A stretch of DNA of 33,250 nucleotides from Acidobacteriota bacterium (GTDB taxonomy: Bacteria > Acidobacteriota > Aminicenantia > UBA2199), in NCBI GenBank assembly GCA_018897435.1, contig JAHIKI010000058.1, forward strand, positions 1 through 33,250, in the 5' to 3' direction. Below, piece by piece: positions 25,579 to 33,011 of this stretch. Under the pieces are notes generated by a model. It saw only the letters and a list, made by a program, of their open reading frames with translations, ran no database searches and was not told the DNA's origin. The position numbers and the translations under genes are program-made. Numbering within the stretch: position 1 is the first letter of the stretch; each line of letters begins with the position of its first letter.

Positions 25579-25632
25579 ATCCATGGAAACATTGGATTTT
25601 TCCAGAAACAGTGCTTTTATAAGGAGTATTAG

Positions 25633-26967
25633 ATGGTTGAAGCAATGAAAAAATCTCTGCGCGATTCCGCGGCCGCCCGCTGGTCCGCCCTGGGCGTCGT
25701 GTCCATCATCATGTTCTGTGGCTATTACTTTGACAAGGCCACCTCGGCCTTCAAAACCGCCCTTGTCGCTACCGGGTGGACCAGTGTGGATTTTGGTTTC
25801 TTCAAGAGCGCTTACGGCTGGCTCAATGTGTTCGCTTTCATGCTCATTATCGGCGGCATCATCCTCGACAAGAAGGGCGTGCGCTTTACCGGCATCCTGG
25901 CTTCCCTGGTGATGGTCTTTGGTGTCGCCATATGCTGGTTCGCACTCGTCTCGGGTTTCCCCATCAAGACCCAGGTGTGGGGCGCCGCCATTGGATTTTC
26001 CTTCTTCGGCATGGGGGTTGAAGTTGCCGGGATCACGGTGTCGAAGGTCATCGTCAAATGGTTCAAGGGCAAGGAATTGGCCACGGCCATGGGGCTGCAG
26101 CTTGCCGGAGCGCGCATGGGCACTGCCGTCGGCCTGGCTGCGGCCATGCCGATCGCCCTGAAATATGGCGTGGCAGCGGTAGCTTTCCTGGGTCTCGTTC
26201 TGCTGGTCATGGGCACCATCGCCTTTATCCTCTACTGCGGGATGGACAAAAAGCTGGATGCTTCCGAACCCCAGGTGGCGGTTGCCAAGGAAGATGCCTT
26301 CAAGCTCAAGGATATCCTGGAAATCCTGAAGAATAAGGGCTTCTGGCTCATCGCGCTGCTTTGCCTCATTTTTTATTCAGGTGTGTTCCCCTTCCTGGAC
26401 TATGCCACGGACCTTATGGTGCAGAAGTACCATGTGAGCGAGAGCTTGGCGGGGCTCATCCCGGCCCTGCTGCCCTTCGGCAATATCCTGCTGACGCCTG
26501 TTTTTGGCACCATCTATGACCGCAAGGGCAAAGGGGCATCCATCATGATCCTCGGCGCTTTCCTGCTGGTCTTTGTGCACATCATTTTCGCCATTCCTGC
26601 GTTTTCTCACTGGCTGGTGGCCGTGGGAGCCATGCTGCTCCTGGGAGTGGCCTTCTCCCTGGTGCCTTCCGCCATGTGGCCTTCCGTGCCCAAGTTGATC
26701 CCGGAAAAGCAACTGGGCACGGCCTACTCGATGATCTTCTTCACTCAGAACATCGGCCTGATGGGCGTGCCCTACCTCATCGGCTGGGTGTTGGACCGCT
26801 TCTGCAGGCTGCCCAGCGTGGGCGGCAAGGTCGCCTATAACTACACCCTACCCATGATCATTTTTCTCTGCTTCGGCGTCATCGCCGTCTATGTGGCTTT
26901 CCTGCTCAAGGCCGATGACCGGAAAAAGGGCTACGGCCTGGAAATGCCCAACATCAAGCGTTCTTAG
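25633..26967 (+). CDS. Major facilitator superfamily (MFS) transporter
   Basis: A 444-residue inner-membrane protein with about 12 hydrophobic helices and the length typical of MFS carriers. The loop after the second helix reads GGIILDKKGVRFTGIL, a variant of motif A, and its counterpart in the second half reads TPVFGTIYDRKGKGAS. A hydrophilic central loop lies near residues 205-230. The first helix segment (MFCGYYFDKATSAFKTAL) recalls the branch that includes oxalate/formate antiporters and MFSD1-like carriers, but the substrate is not predictable. The start has a good AAGGAG site and its own promoter. The DUF401 gene follows after 17 bases, so the two are probably co-transcribed. Confidence 0.88.
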   Translation: MVEAMKKSLRDSAAARWSALGVVSIIMFCGYYFDKATSAFKTALVATGWTSVDFGFFKSAYGWLNVFAFMLIIGGIILDKKGVRFTGILASLVMVFGVAICWFALVSGFPIKTQVWGAAIGFSFFGMGVEVAGITVSKVIVKWFKGKELATAMGLQLAGARMGTAVGLAAAMPIALKYGVAAVAFLGLVLLVMGTIAFILYCGMDKKLDASEPQVAVAKEDAFKLKDILEILKNKGFWLIALLCLIFYSGVFPFLDYATDLMVQKYHVSESLAGLIPALLPFGNILLTPVFGTIYDRKGKGASIMILGAFLLVFVHIIFAIPAFSHWLVAVGAMLLLGVAFSLVPSAMWPSVPKLIPEKQLGTAYSMIFFTQNIGLMGVPYLIGWVLDRFCRLPSVGGKVAYNYTLPMIIFLCFGVIAVYVAFLLKADDRKKGYGLEMPNIKRS

Positions 26968-26984
26968 ATCGCTCGAGCTCGGGG

Positions 26985-28217
26985 ATGCTACTCGCCGCCA
27001 AATTCCTGTTGCTGGTCGTCCTGCTGATCCTGCTGCTGCGCTGGAAGGTCGACCTCTCCCTGGCCGTTTTTACCATCACCCTGCTCACTGTGGCCCTGTT
27101 CGGGATCAAGCTGCTCAAAGCCGGAGAGAGCGCCTGGGCGGGAGTGAGTGATCCCCAGACCCTGGAGTTGTTCCTGATCATCGTCCTGGTGCAATATATC
27201 GGCGCTGTGCAGAAAAGCCGGCGCATGTACGACCGCCTGATCGATTCGCTCAACACCATGATCCGCGACAAGCGCCTGGTGGCCATGGTCTCCCCGGCCA
27301 TTATCGGTTTCCTGCCCATGCCTGGAGGAGCGCTGCTCTCGGCGCCGTTGGTCCAGGTTTCCACCGACAAAATGAAGCTGAAGCCGGCTTTCAACGCTTT
27401 CCTCAACTTCTGGTTCCGCCATGACTGGGAACTGATCTGGCCGTTGTACGCCGGATTGCTGCTTTTCCAGACCATGTCGCGCATACCCATGCGTAGGATC
27501 ATTTTGTTTCAACTGCCATTTTCGATCCTGCACATTGCCGCCGGCCTGGCCGTTTCCTTCTGGTATTTCCGCCGCCACGGCATTGAACGGGAATATCCGG
27601 GTATGAGCAACGGCATCCACGCCACGGCGCGCGACTTCTTTTCCGGAACCTGGCCGATCCTGGCCGTCATCCTGCTGTTCTTCGTGAAAGCTCCGCCATT
27701 GCTGCCGCTGCCGCTGCATTGGGCGCTGCTTCTGGTCGCCGCGGTTTTAAGCATATGGAAAAAAGTCGGTTTGAAAGAGATCGGCGCCGTTGTTTTCGGC
27801 AAATCCACGATCCGCAGCTTGCTGGTCATCGCCGCTGTCATCGTCTTTCAGCGCGTCATCCAGATCTCGGCGGCTTTCGATACCCTCAAGACCATGGATA
27901 TCTCCTTGGGCCTGGTCGTGGCTTTCATTTTCCTGGTTTCCTTCACCGTGGCTTTTTTGACCGGGGTCAACACGGCCTACATCGCCATCGCCTTCCCGGT
28001 GCTCCTGCCCCTGATCCAGCATCTGCCGAATTATTTCTATCTCTCCCTTTACATATACATCATCGGCTTCGCCGGCATCCTGGTTTCGCCGCTCCATCTC
28101 TGTCTGGTGCTGACCAACGAGTATTTCGGCGCTTCCCTGCTCGACGTCTATCGCTATATGGCCATCCCGATATTGCTGATGATCGGCATCGCCACCGGGC
28201 TGGTGCTGATATTATAA
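26985..28217 (+). CDS. DUF401-family membrane protein, putative transporter
   Basis: A 410-residue polytopic membrane protein with about 10-11 hydrophobic segments. The segment VSPAIIGFLPMPGGALLSAPLV (about residues 103-124) is characteristic of the DUF401 family, which belongs to the ion-transporter superfamily related to GntP-type carriers of organic acids and other anions. A matching segment in the second half (FLTGVNTAYIAIAFPVLLPLI) fits the inverted-repeat design of that fold. No substrate is known. The ATG is 17 bases after the MFS stop with a GGGG stretch just upstream, suggesting co-transcription. The first REP palindrome begins about 18 bases after its stop. Confidence 0.8.
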   Translation: MLLAAKFLLLVVLLILLLRWKVDLSLAVFTITLLTVALFGIKLLKAGESAWAGVSDPQTLELFLIIVLVQYIGAVQKSRRMYDRLIDSLNTMIRDKRLVAMVSPAIIGFLPMPGGALLSAPLVQVSTDKMKLKPAFNAFLNFWFRHDWELIWPLYAGLLLFQTMSRIPMRRIILFQLPFSILHIAAGLAVSFWYFRRHGIEREYPGMSNGIHATARDFFSGTWPILAVILLFFVKAPPLLPLPLHWALLLVAAVLSIWKKVGLKEIGAVVFGKSTIRSLLVIAAVIVFQRVIQISAAFDTLKTMDISLGLVVAFIFLVSFTVAFLTGVNTAYIAIAFPVLLPLIQHLPNYFYLSLYIYIIGFAGILVSPLHLCLVLTNEYFGASLLDVYRYMAIPILLMIGIATGLVLIL

Positions 28218-28235
28218 AGAAATACGAATAAGCAC

Positions 28236-28261
28236 TAGTGACAGGTCGCGACCTGTCACTA
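28236..28261. repeat. REP palindrome copy 1
   Basis: A perfect 26-bp palindrome made of TAGTGACAGGTCG and its reverse complement. It is followed by CTACCGATTCT, which recurs at 28284-28294 with a second half-palindrome (ACCTGTCACTA, 28276-28286). It lies at the left edge of the REP/RAYT locus. Confidence 0.92.
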
Positions 28262-28370
28262 CCGATTCTAAACCAACCTGTCACTACCGATTCTGACAGA
28301 TACGGATTCTTCCAAATAGCCCTATATATTCCCCCCGTTATTTTATATAATGCCTTTTTCAGGAGGGAAT

Positions 28371-29423
28371 ATGAGATTGAGGAGGTTGGCAATGGTTTTA
28401 TTGGCATTGCCGTTATTGGCTGGAAACTGGGCTTGCAGCAAGAGCACCACGACCCCTCCTGTCGAGAAAGTCGAGAACATCCAGAACTTCACAGCGACAA
28501 ACTCGGAAAACGGAAGCACTGTGGCAGGAACCCACCAATATTCTACTAACGGAGCATCAGGAGCACTCGGAAGCCTAGTGAGCGCAGGCTTCACCAACCA
28601 GAACGCACCGGTGAACTGCAACATAACAGTGACTGGCAACGGAATATTCGCAAGAACATATACTGGCACCAGTATCTATGGAACTCAGACAAGAAGCGAC
28701 GTGATGAGCGGCAACGGAAGAGTTGACGTGAACAACTGGGTGAGCCAGATAGGAGCGGATAACACCACATGGGGATATTCCTCAATGGTGATTGAGTTCT
28801 ACGATAATGATATACCTCGGGCGTTCAAGAACGCAGTAGTCGCTGCATTCAAGGAATACGCTTCATCAGAGAATAAGCTTCTGAAGGCAGAGAACATCAC
28901 CTGGGTTGACGCAGGAGCCTGGCCAGGATCATATACTGCGAAGAAAGGAGTGATACAGATAAAAACAAGTCCGCAGGCAAGCGGAATGAGCAATCACTCT
29001 GATCAATTTGATGGAATTACCTGCGCAGGAAACCTAGCACCAAACCCTGATTTTGATTCGCTTGTTTATGCTATGATCCCCGGAGAGAGAAATGATTTAT
29101 TGCAGGGACCCTCCAATGTTGACGGTGATTCTGTCAAGCTTAGCACTTTGATTCACGGAGCCAATATGCACGCAGAGGGAAGAAAAAACTATAGGCTGGT
29201 GTTGGAGAATGGCGCTCCGAAAGAATACCAGAATGGTTTTAGCGGCAACACATCCCAAAGCGCGACCGTGTACTCCTCATTGCAAAGCGCACCAGGTACA
29301 ACATCTCTGTTTGGCTCTGATGATGGCACACCTGATGATGAGAAGATGGTTGTTGGCAGAAGGTATGGCGAGACTCCTAGGATGGATGACAAAGTAAAAG
29401 AAAAGCATGCGAAGAATCGGTAG
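28371..29423 (+). CDS. Putative lipoprotein of unknown function, foreign codon usage
   Basis: A 350-residue protein that I do not recognise. The N-terminus MRLRRLAMVLLALPLLAGNWAC is a lipoprotein-like signal with Cys at about residue 22, although NWAC is a weak lipobox. The mature part is rich in N, S, T and G and predicted to be beta-rich and extracytoplasmic. ATG 28371 is chosen over 28350 because AGGAGG (28361-28366) precedes it and TATAAT (28346-28351) overlaps the earlier codon. Codon use differs sharply from the flanks: arginine is mostly AGA/AGG and glycine mostly GGA, against CGC and GGC in neighbours. The stop codon TAG lies in an AGAATCGGTAG repeat (29413-29423). It looks like an acquired gene now embedded between REP palindromes. 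Confidence 0.75.
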   Translation: MRLRRLAMVLLALPLLAGNWACSKSTTTPPVEKVENIQNFTATNSENGSTVAGTHQYSTNGASGALGSLVSAGFTNQNAPVNCNITVTGNGIFARTYTGTSIYGTQTRSDVMSGNGRVDVNNWVSQIGADNTTWGYSSMVIEFYDNDIPRAFKNAVVAAFKEYASSENKLLKAENITWVDAGAWPGSYTAKKGVIQIKTSPQASGMSNHSDQFDGITCAGNLAPNPDFDSLVYAMIPGERNDLLQGPSNVDGDSVKLSTLIHGANMHAEGRKNYRLVLENGAPKEYQNGFSGNTSQSATVYSSLQSAPGTTSLFGSDDGTPDDEKMVVGRRYGETPRMDDKVKEKHAKNR

Positions 29424-29428
29424 TTCAG

Positions 29429-29488
29429 AAATTGTGAGTCCCAGAATCGGTAGTCTAAAAATTGGCAGTCCCAGAATTGGTAGTGACA
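29429..29488. repeat. 30-base tandem repeat downstream of the lipoprotein gene
   Basis: Two adjacent 30-base units (29429-29458 and 29459-29488) share the pattern AAATTG..AGTCCCAGAAT, then TGGTAGT or CGGTAGT. The second runs into the REP palindrome at 29481. AGAATCGGTAG-like cores sit at 29413-29423, 29443-29453 and 29473-29483, exactly 30 bases apart, and are the reverse complement of the CTACCGATTCT units on the left of the gene. Confidence 0.8.
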
Positions 29489-29506
29489 GGTCGCGACCTG
29501 TCACTA
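29481..29506. repeat. REP palindrome copy 2
   Basis: The same 26-bp perfect palindrome as copy 1, here preceded by G, giving the GTAG foot known from REP elements. A half-copy CGACCTGTCACTA follows at 29532-29544, just before the transposase gene. Confidence 0.92.
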
Positions 29507-29566
29507 CGGATGCTGTGGAATATTAAAGACACGACCTGTCACTATGGATAATGAAATAAAATGTAA

Positions 29567-30085
29567 ATGATTCATCAACGTAAATATATGCGCCTGCATG
29601 GTTGGGATTATTCTTCTCCCGGGTGCTATTTTGTGACGATCTGCGTGAAAAACAAGGAGTGTTTCCTAGCCGATGTGGTGAATGGAAAAGTTGTACCTAA
29701 TGAATTTGGGAAAATCGTTGAATCACGTTGGGAATGGTTACGAAATCAATATCGCTATTTAGAATTGGACGCTTTTGTCGTTATGCCGAATCATGTTCAT
29801 GGATTGGTTAAAATAATTCCAAATTCTGTAGTGACAGGTCGCGACCTGTCACTACAGACAATAGTGGAGAAAATAAAATCCTTATCCGACATTATCGGGG
29901 CTTTTAAAACGACTTCTTCCAAAGACATTCACCTGGCAGGTTTCCTCAATTTTTATTGGCAACGGTCTTTTTATGAAAAGATTATTCGCTTTGAACAGGA
30001 AGCAAATGCAGTCTGTCAGTACATCAGGAATAATTCTTTGAATTGGGAACAGGACGAAGAGAATCCAGGGAAAATAATTTTGTAG
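29567..30085 (+). CDS. REP-associated tyrosine transposase (RAYT, TnpA_REP family)
   Basis: A 172-residue Y1-type single-strand DNA transposase of the RAYT group, which cuts and joins REP hairpins. Family marks are the N-terminus RLHGWDYSSPGCYFVTICVKNKECF (residues 9-33), the metal-binding H76-V-H78 (MPNHVHGL) and the catalytic tyrosine, probably Y136 (WQRSFYEKIIRFE). The length is normal. A 34-bp perfect palindrome (29825-29858) containing the full REP core lies inside the gene just after the HVH motif and encodes residues 87-97 (SVVTGRDLSLQ) in frame. The stop TAG (30083-30085) is part of another REP copy. No strong ribosome binding site is seen. The gene looks intact, so REPs in this genome may be movable by this enzyme. 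Confidence 0.92.
   Translation: MIHQRKYMRLHGWDYSSPGCYFVTICVKNKECFLADVVNGKVVPNEFGKIVESRWEWLRNQYRYLELDAFVVMPNHVHGLVKIIPNSVVTGRDLSLQTIVEKIKSLSDIIGAFKTTSSKDIHLAGFLNFYWQRSFYEKIIRFEQEANAVCQYIRNNSLNWEQDEENPGKIIL
29825..29858. repeat. REP palindrome copy 3, inside the RAYT gene
   Basis: A perfect 34-bp palindrome, the longest of the set, with the shared 26-bp core at 29829-29854 extended by TCTG and CAGA. It is read in frame as residues 87-97 of the transposase. Confidence 0.92.
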
Positions 30086-30109
30086 TGACAGGTCGCGACC
30101 TGTCACTAC
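30082..30109. repeat. REP palindrome copy 4, overlapping the RAYT stop codon
   Basis: A perfect 28-bp palindrome with the shared core at 30083-30108. Its first TAG (30083-30085) is the stop codon of the RAYT gene. It ends four bases before the stop codon of the convergent PseG-like gene, so it may act as a shared hairpin for both transcripts. Confidence 0.92.
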
Positions 30110-30112
30110 CGA

Positions 30113-31087
30113 TCATTCAATTATTCCCTGCTCTTTTAAAATTTTCAAAAATCGCTGCACGCCCAGGCCGTCGACCAGCTCTTTACCGGCGGCGCCCATC
30201 TGCTCGCGGCGCTCCTGGGTGAGCGGGGCGAGCAGATCCCGGAATGAATCGATGGTTAGAGTTTCCAGTTTGCCGAATGTAAGGCCGGTCTGGTGATCGG
30301 CCCAGGCGCCTACCGCAACTTCCTGGCCGGGCTCCTGGCAGAAATACAAGGCCGGCGTGCCCGCGGCGGCGGCTTCCAAAATCTCGTCGCCGGCCGGGAC
30401 CAGGGCCAGGTCGGCTTCGAAATAGGCGCGGGCCGGGCTTTCGCTCTTGCCGCAAAAATGGATGCCGGGATAAATTTTCATCAGGTTGCGCTTGTCGGCT
30501 TTTTTCAGGCTCAATCCCGGCGCGATCTTCATCTTGAAGCGCAGGCGGTGCAGGGTGTCGACGATGTGGCGCAGGTCGCGGTAGGAGAGCGGGTCGCCCA
30601 GGTTAATGAAAATATTTTTGATGTTTTTGCGGTATTTTCTCTTGGCTTTGTGGAAGTGGCGAAACTTGTGATGCAGCAGGGCGTATGACGGGCCGGAAAT
30701 GACGACCTGTCCGGCCTCAGCCAGGGTTTTCACTTCAATCAGCGGCTGCAAAAGGACGTCGGCCGGCTGGCATTCGCCGCCGGCGCAAACGATCTGGATG
30801 GTCTTTACCCCGGCTTTCTTCGCTTTTTCCAGCAGGGCGCTGTCCGGGGTGGAAAAATGGGGCAGGTCGAAGATGACAGCCGTGATCCCGTCCAGATCCA
30901 TGGCGCCCGGGTCTGTACCCAGTTGCGTAGGAATGTTTTGTTCAGCCAGAAATTTCGCCGTTTTCTTGTCTTTGCTACTGTAGATCCGCACCGGGGTGTT
31001 TTTTTTCAGCAGGGCTGCCAGCCAGGTGCAACGGCGCAGAGGCCGTAGGCCGGTTTGCGGTGCGAGATCGGCGCGAAAGGCGATCAT
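30113..31087 (-). CDS. PseG/SpsG-like glycosyltransferase-fold protein
   Basis: A 324-residue protein resembling PseG, the UDP-sugar hydrolase of pseudaminic acid synthesis, and related GT-B fold proteins. Matches: N-terminus MIAFRADLAPQTGLRPLRRCTWLAALL, middle GPSYALLHHKFRHF, then NIFINLGDPLSYRDL, and the C-terminal domain with ADLALVPAGDEILEAAAAGTPAL. In PseG the N-terminal loop reads GxGHxxR with a catalytic histidine. Here it reads GLRPLRR, so proline 16 stands where His is expected. The hydrolase reaction is thus doubtful and I give no symbol. No other pseudaminic acid gene is nearby. The ATG directly follows the rocD stop (TAAATG), so the two genes are translated together. The 3' end abuts REP copy 4. 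Confidence 0.68.
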   Translation of the reverse strand: MIAFRADLAPQTGLRPLRRCTWLAALLKKNTPVRIYSSKDKKTAKFLAEQNIPTQLGTDPGAMDLDGITAVIFDLPHFSTPDSALLEKAKKAGVKTIQIVCAGGECQPADVLLQPLIEVKTLAEAGQVVISGPSYALLHHKFRHFHKAKRKYRKNIKNIFINLGDPLSYRDLRHIVDTLHRLRFKMKIAPGLSLKKADKRNLMKIYPGIHFCGKSESPARAYFEADLALVPAGDEILEAAAAGTPALYFCQEPGQEVAVGAWADHQTGLTFGKLETLTIDSFRDLLAPLTQERREQMGAAGKELVDGLGVQRFLKILKEQGIIE

Positions 31088-32299
31088 TTAGCCCAGGACT
31101 TCTCTGATCTTCTCCATGGCGGCATCGATATCGGCTTTGCCGATGATCAGTGGCGGCGCGAAGCGGATGATCCAGTCGTGGGTCTCCTTGCAGAGCAGGC
31201 CCTTGTTTTTTAAAGCGGTGGTGTACTGGCGGGCTTTGCCGGCCGATTCGTGCAGGACCACGCCGATCAGCAGCCCTTTGCCGCGCACGAGCTTAATTTT
31301 TGTCGTTTTTTTCTGAAGATCTTTCAATTGGCTCATGAAATAGTCGCCCATCTCAGTGGCGCGCTCGGCCAACTTTTCATCCAGCAGCACGTCGATCGAG
31401 GCCATGGCCACGGCGCAGCCCAGAGGGTTGCCGCCGAAAGTGGATCCGTGGCTGCCGGGCTTGAAGACCCCCAGCACATCCTGGTTGGCAGCCACGGCGC
31501 TGACCGGGAATACTCCGCCGCCCAGGGCCTTGCCCATGATGATAATGTCGGGATCGACGTCTTCGTGCTGGTAGGCGAACAGTTTGCCGGTGCGGCAGAA
31601 GCCGGTTTGGATCTCGTCCACGGCCAGCAGGATGTTGTGCTTCTTGGCGATCGCCCCTAGCCCTGCTAGGAAGCCCAGGTCAGGAATGACTACGCCGGCT
31701 TCGCCCTGGATCGGTTCGACCATGATGCCGACAGTGTTTTTATTAACCGCTTGTTCCACGGCTTTCAGGTCGTTGTAAGGGACAATCCTAAAACCAGGGG
31801 TAAAAGGACCATAATTTTCTTTGGCAATCGGATCGGTGGAAAATGAGACGATGGTGGTGGTGCGGCCGTGAAAGTTGTCGGCGAAAACGATGATCTCGGC
31901 CTGATCGGCGGCTACTTTCTTGACCAGGTAGCCCCACTTGCGCATGGTTTTGATGGCCGTCTCCACGGCCTCGGCGCCGGTGTTCATAGGCAGGATCATC
32001 TCTTTTCCGGTTAATTCCGCCAGTTTCTTGGCGAAAAGGGGCCAGCGGTCGTTGAAAAAAGCGCGCGAGGTCAGGGTCAGAATGTCGGCCTGGTCTTTCA
32101 AGGCCTTAATAATAACCGGGTGGCGGTGGCCCTGGTTGACGGCCGAATAGGCCGACAGCATGTCGATGTAGCGCTTGCCTTCCGGGTCTTCCACCCAGAT
32201 GCCTTCGGCTTTGGCGATGACCACTTCCAGGGGGTGGTAGTTGTGGGCGCTGTAATGATGCTCGATATCCATTAATTCCTGCGAACTGTATTTTTGCAT
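31088..32299 (-). CDS. rocD: Ornithine aminotransferase
   Basis: A 403-residue class III PLP-dependent aminotransferase. It converts ornithine and 2-oxoglutarate to glutamate semialdehyde and glutamate, linking arginine breakdown and proline synthesis in the cytoplasm. The segment MNTGAEAVETAIKTMRKWGY (105-124) is characteristic of ornithine aminotransferase. PLP-site residues include FHGRT (143-147), D228 (AVDEIQTGFCRTG) and the Schiff-base lysine K257 (DIIIMGKALGGG), with STFGGNPLGCAVA following. The length is typical. It has a GAGGTG site six bases before the ATG and a clear promoter. It is the first gene of a pair with the PseG-like gene; no other arginine or proline gene is in view. Confidence 0.92.
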   Translation of the reverse strand: MQKYSSQELMDIEHHYSAHNYHPLEVVIAKAEGIWVEDPEGKRYIDMLSAYSAVNQGHRHPVIIKALKDQADILTLTSRAFFNDRWPLFAKKLAELTGKEMILPMNTGAEAVETAIKTMRKWGYLVKKVAADQAEIIVFADNFHGRTTTIVSFSTDPIAKENYGPFTPGFRIVPYNDLKAVEQAVNKNTVGIMVEPIQGEAGVVIPDLGFLAGLGAIAKKHNILLAVDEIQTGFCRTGKLFAYQHEDVDPDIIIMGKALGGGVFPVSAVAANQDVLGVFKPGSHGSTFGGNPLGCAVAMASIDVLLDEKLAERATEMGDYFMSQLKDLQKKTTKIKLVRGKGLLIGVVLHESAGKARQYTTALKNKGLLCKETHDWIIRFAPPLIIGKADIDAAMEKIREVLG

Positions 32300-32327
32300 G
32301 AAATCACCTCAAGCTAATTTAAGATTC

Positions 32328-32355
32328 ATTGTAACATTTTAAACTTTTTCGTCAA
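32328..32355 (-). promoter_or_regulatory. Promoter of rocD
   Basis: On the minus strand TTGACG (32355-32350) and TACAAT (32333-32328) are 16 bases apart. Transcription would start near 32321, giving a leader of about 20 bases that contains the GAGGTG ribosome binding site (32310-32305). Confidence 0.65.
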
Positions 32356-32372
32356 TAGGGAAGCAAGGCCAG

Positions 32373-32477
32373 TAATTCGTAATACGTAATTCGTAAATCG
32401 AAACAGCAATCAGACAAATCCAGAAGAATATTCCTTTTCTTCCGAATCACTAATCACGAATTACGAATCACGTAGTG
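32373..32477. repeat. Inverted arrays of degenerate 7-base tandem repeats (consensus TRATTCG)
   Basis: The left array (32373-32400) reads TAATTCG, TAATACG, TAATTCG, TAAATCG. The right array (32443-32477) is in the opposite sense: CGAATCA, CTAATCA, CGAATTA, CGAATCA, CGTAGTG. They enclose 42 bases and could form a large hairpin. The right array shares 17 exact bases, in reverse complement, with the array at 19891-19918. Confidence 0.7.
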
Positions 32478-32494
32478 CTTGAAATGCCAAAGAC

Positions 32495-32523
32495 TTGATT
32501 ATTTTTAACGAAAACGGTATATT
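32495..32523 (+). promoter_or_regulatory. Promoter of the CBS-domain gene
   Basis: TTGATT (32495-32500) and TATATT (32518-32523) are 17 bases apart. The predicted start near 32530 leaves a leader of about 30 bases with an AGGAGG ribosome binding site at 32551-32556. Confidence 0.6.
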
Positions 32524-32561
32524 TTTGAATAAGGCAATGAATTGACGCTGAGGAGGTTATG

Positions 32562-33011
32562 ATGAAAGTTGAAAGGATTCTCGAAAGCAAGGGCGGCGCC
32601 GTGTTTTCGGTTCATGTCGACGCTATCGTCAGCGATGCCTTGCAAAGCATGGATGAAAAAAATATTGGTGCCCTGATGGTGATCGACAGCCAGGAAAACA
32701 TTCAGGGCATCGTTTCCGAAAGAGATATCATGCGCAACTGCTTCCGCAACCAGGCCAATGTCAAGGGACTGGCCATCCGCGACGTCATGACCCCGCGCGC
32801 CAAGCTGCTGGTGGCCCGGGCCGAAGATGATGTCAACGACCTGATGGGAGCCATGACCCAGAACCATATCCGCCATATCCCGGTGGTCAATGAACAGGAC
32901 AAGGTCGTGGGCATGGTGTCCATCGGAGATATCATCAAGGCCATGTTAAAGGACAAGGATTACCAGATCAGGCACCTAAAGGATTATATCGAGAGCAAAT
33001 ATCCGCTATAG
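32562..33011 (+). CDS. Two-CBS-domain protein
   Basis: A 149-residue cytoplasmic protein made almost wholly of two CBS domains (about residues 5-60 and 72-130), a module that binds adenosine nucleotides such as AMP, ATP or SAM and usually senses energy state. Typical segments are ALMVIDSQENIQGIVSERDIMR and then VRDVMTPRAK-like IRDVMTPRAKLL and IPVVNEQDKVVGMVSIGDIIKAML. No partner domain is attached, so it may regulate another protein. Two ATGs stand in tandem (32559 and 32562); the second is five bases from AGGAGG and is preferred. The stop TAG runs directly into a REP-like hairpin. Confidence 0.88.
   Translation: MKVERILESKGGAVFSVHVDAIVSDALQSMDEKNIGALMVIDSQENIQGIVSERDIMRNCFRNQANVKGLAIRDVMTPRAKLLVARAEDDVNDLMGAMTQNHIRHIPVVNEQDKVVGMVSIGDIIKAMLKDKDYQIRHLKDYIESKYPL

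Larger units (their letters stand above)
28236..30109. mobile_element. REP/RAYT locus with lipoprotein cargo
   Basis: The segment holds four perfect copies of one palindrome, several half-copies, a lipoprotein gene with foreign codon usage and a RAYT transposase gene. The lipoprotein gene is bracketed by inverted flanks: palindrome then CTACCGATTCT on the left, AGAATCGGTAG then palindrome on the right. The locus fills the space between the DUF401 gene and a convergently oriented gene, a usual place for REP elements. Whether the whole segment ever moved as a unit is inference. RAYTs belong to the Y1 single-strand transposase group and normally act on REP sequences beginning GTAG or GTGG, as these do. 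Confidence 0.65.

Noticed and set aside
26988..27719. 243-residue minus-strand frame inside the DUF401 gene
   Set aside because: It is rich in Q, R, G and H as expected for an antisense shadow of a hydrophobic protein. The DUF401 signature is on the plus strand.
28238..28549. Small frames beginning MTGRDLSL at several REP copies
   Set aside because: The shared peptide is just the translated palindrome. The frames have no other similarity and no ribosome binding sites.
28236..30109. Possible CRISPR array from regularly repeated palindromes
   Set aside because: Spacing between copies is irregular (hundreds of bases), copies lie in and around genes, there are no unique spacers of even length and no cas genes. 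A RAYT gene explains the repeats.
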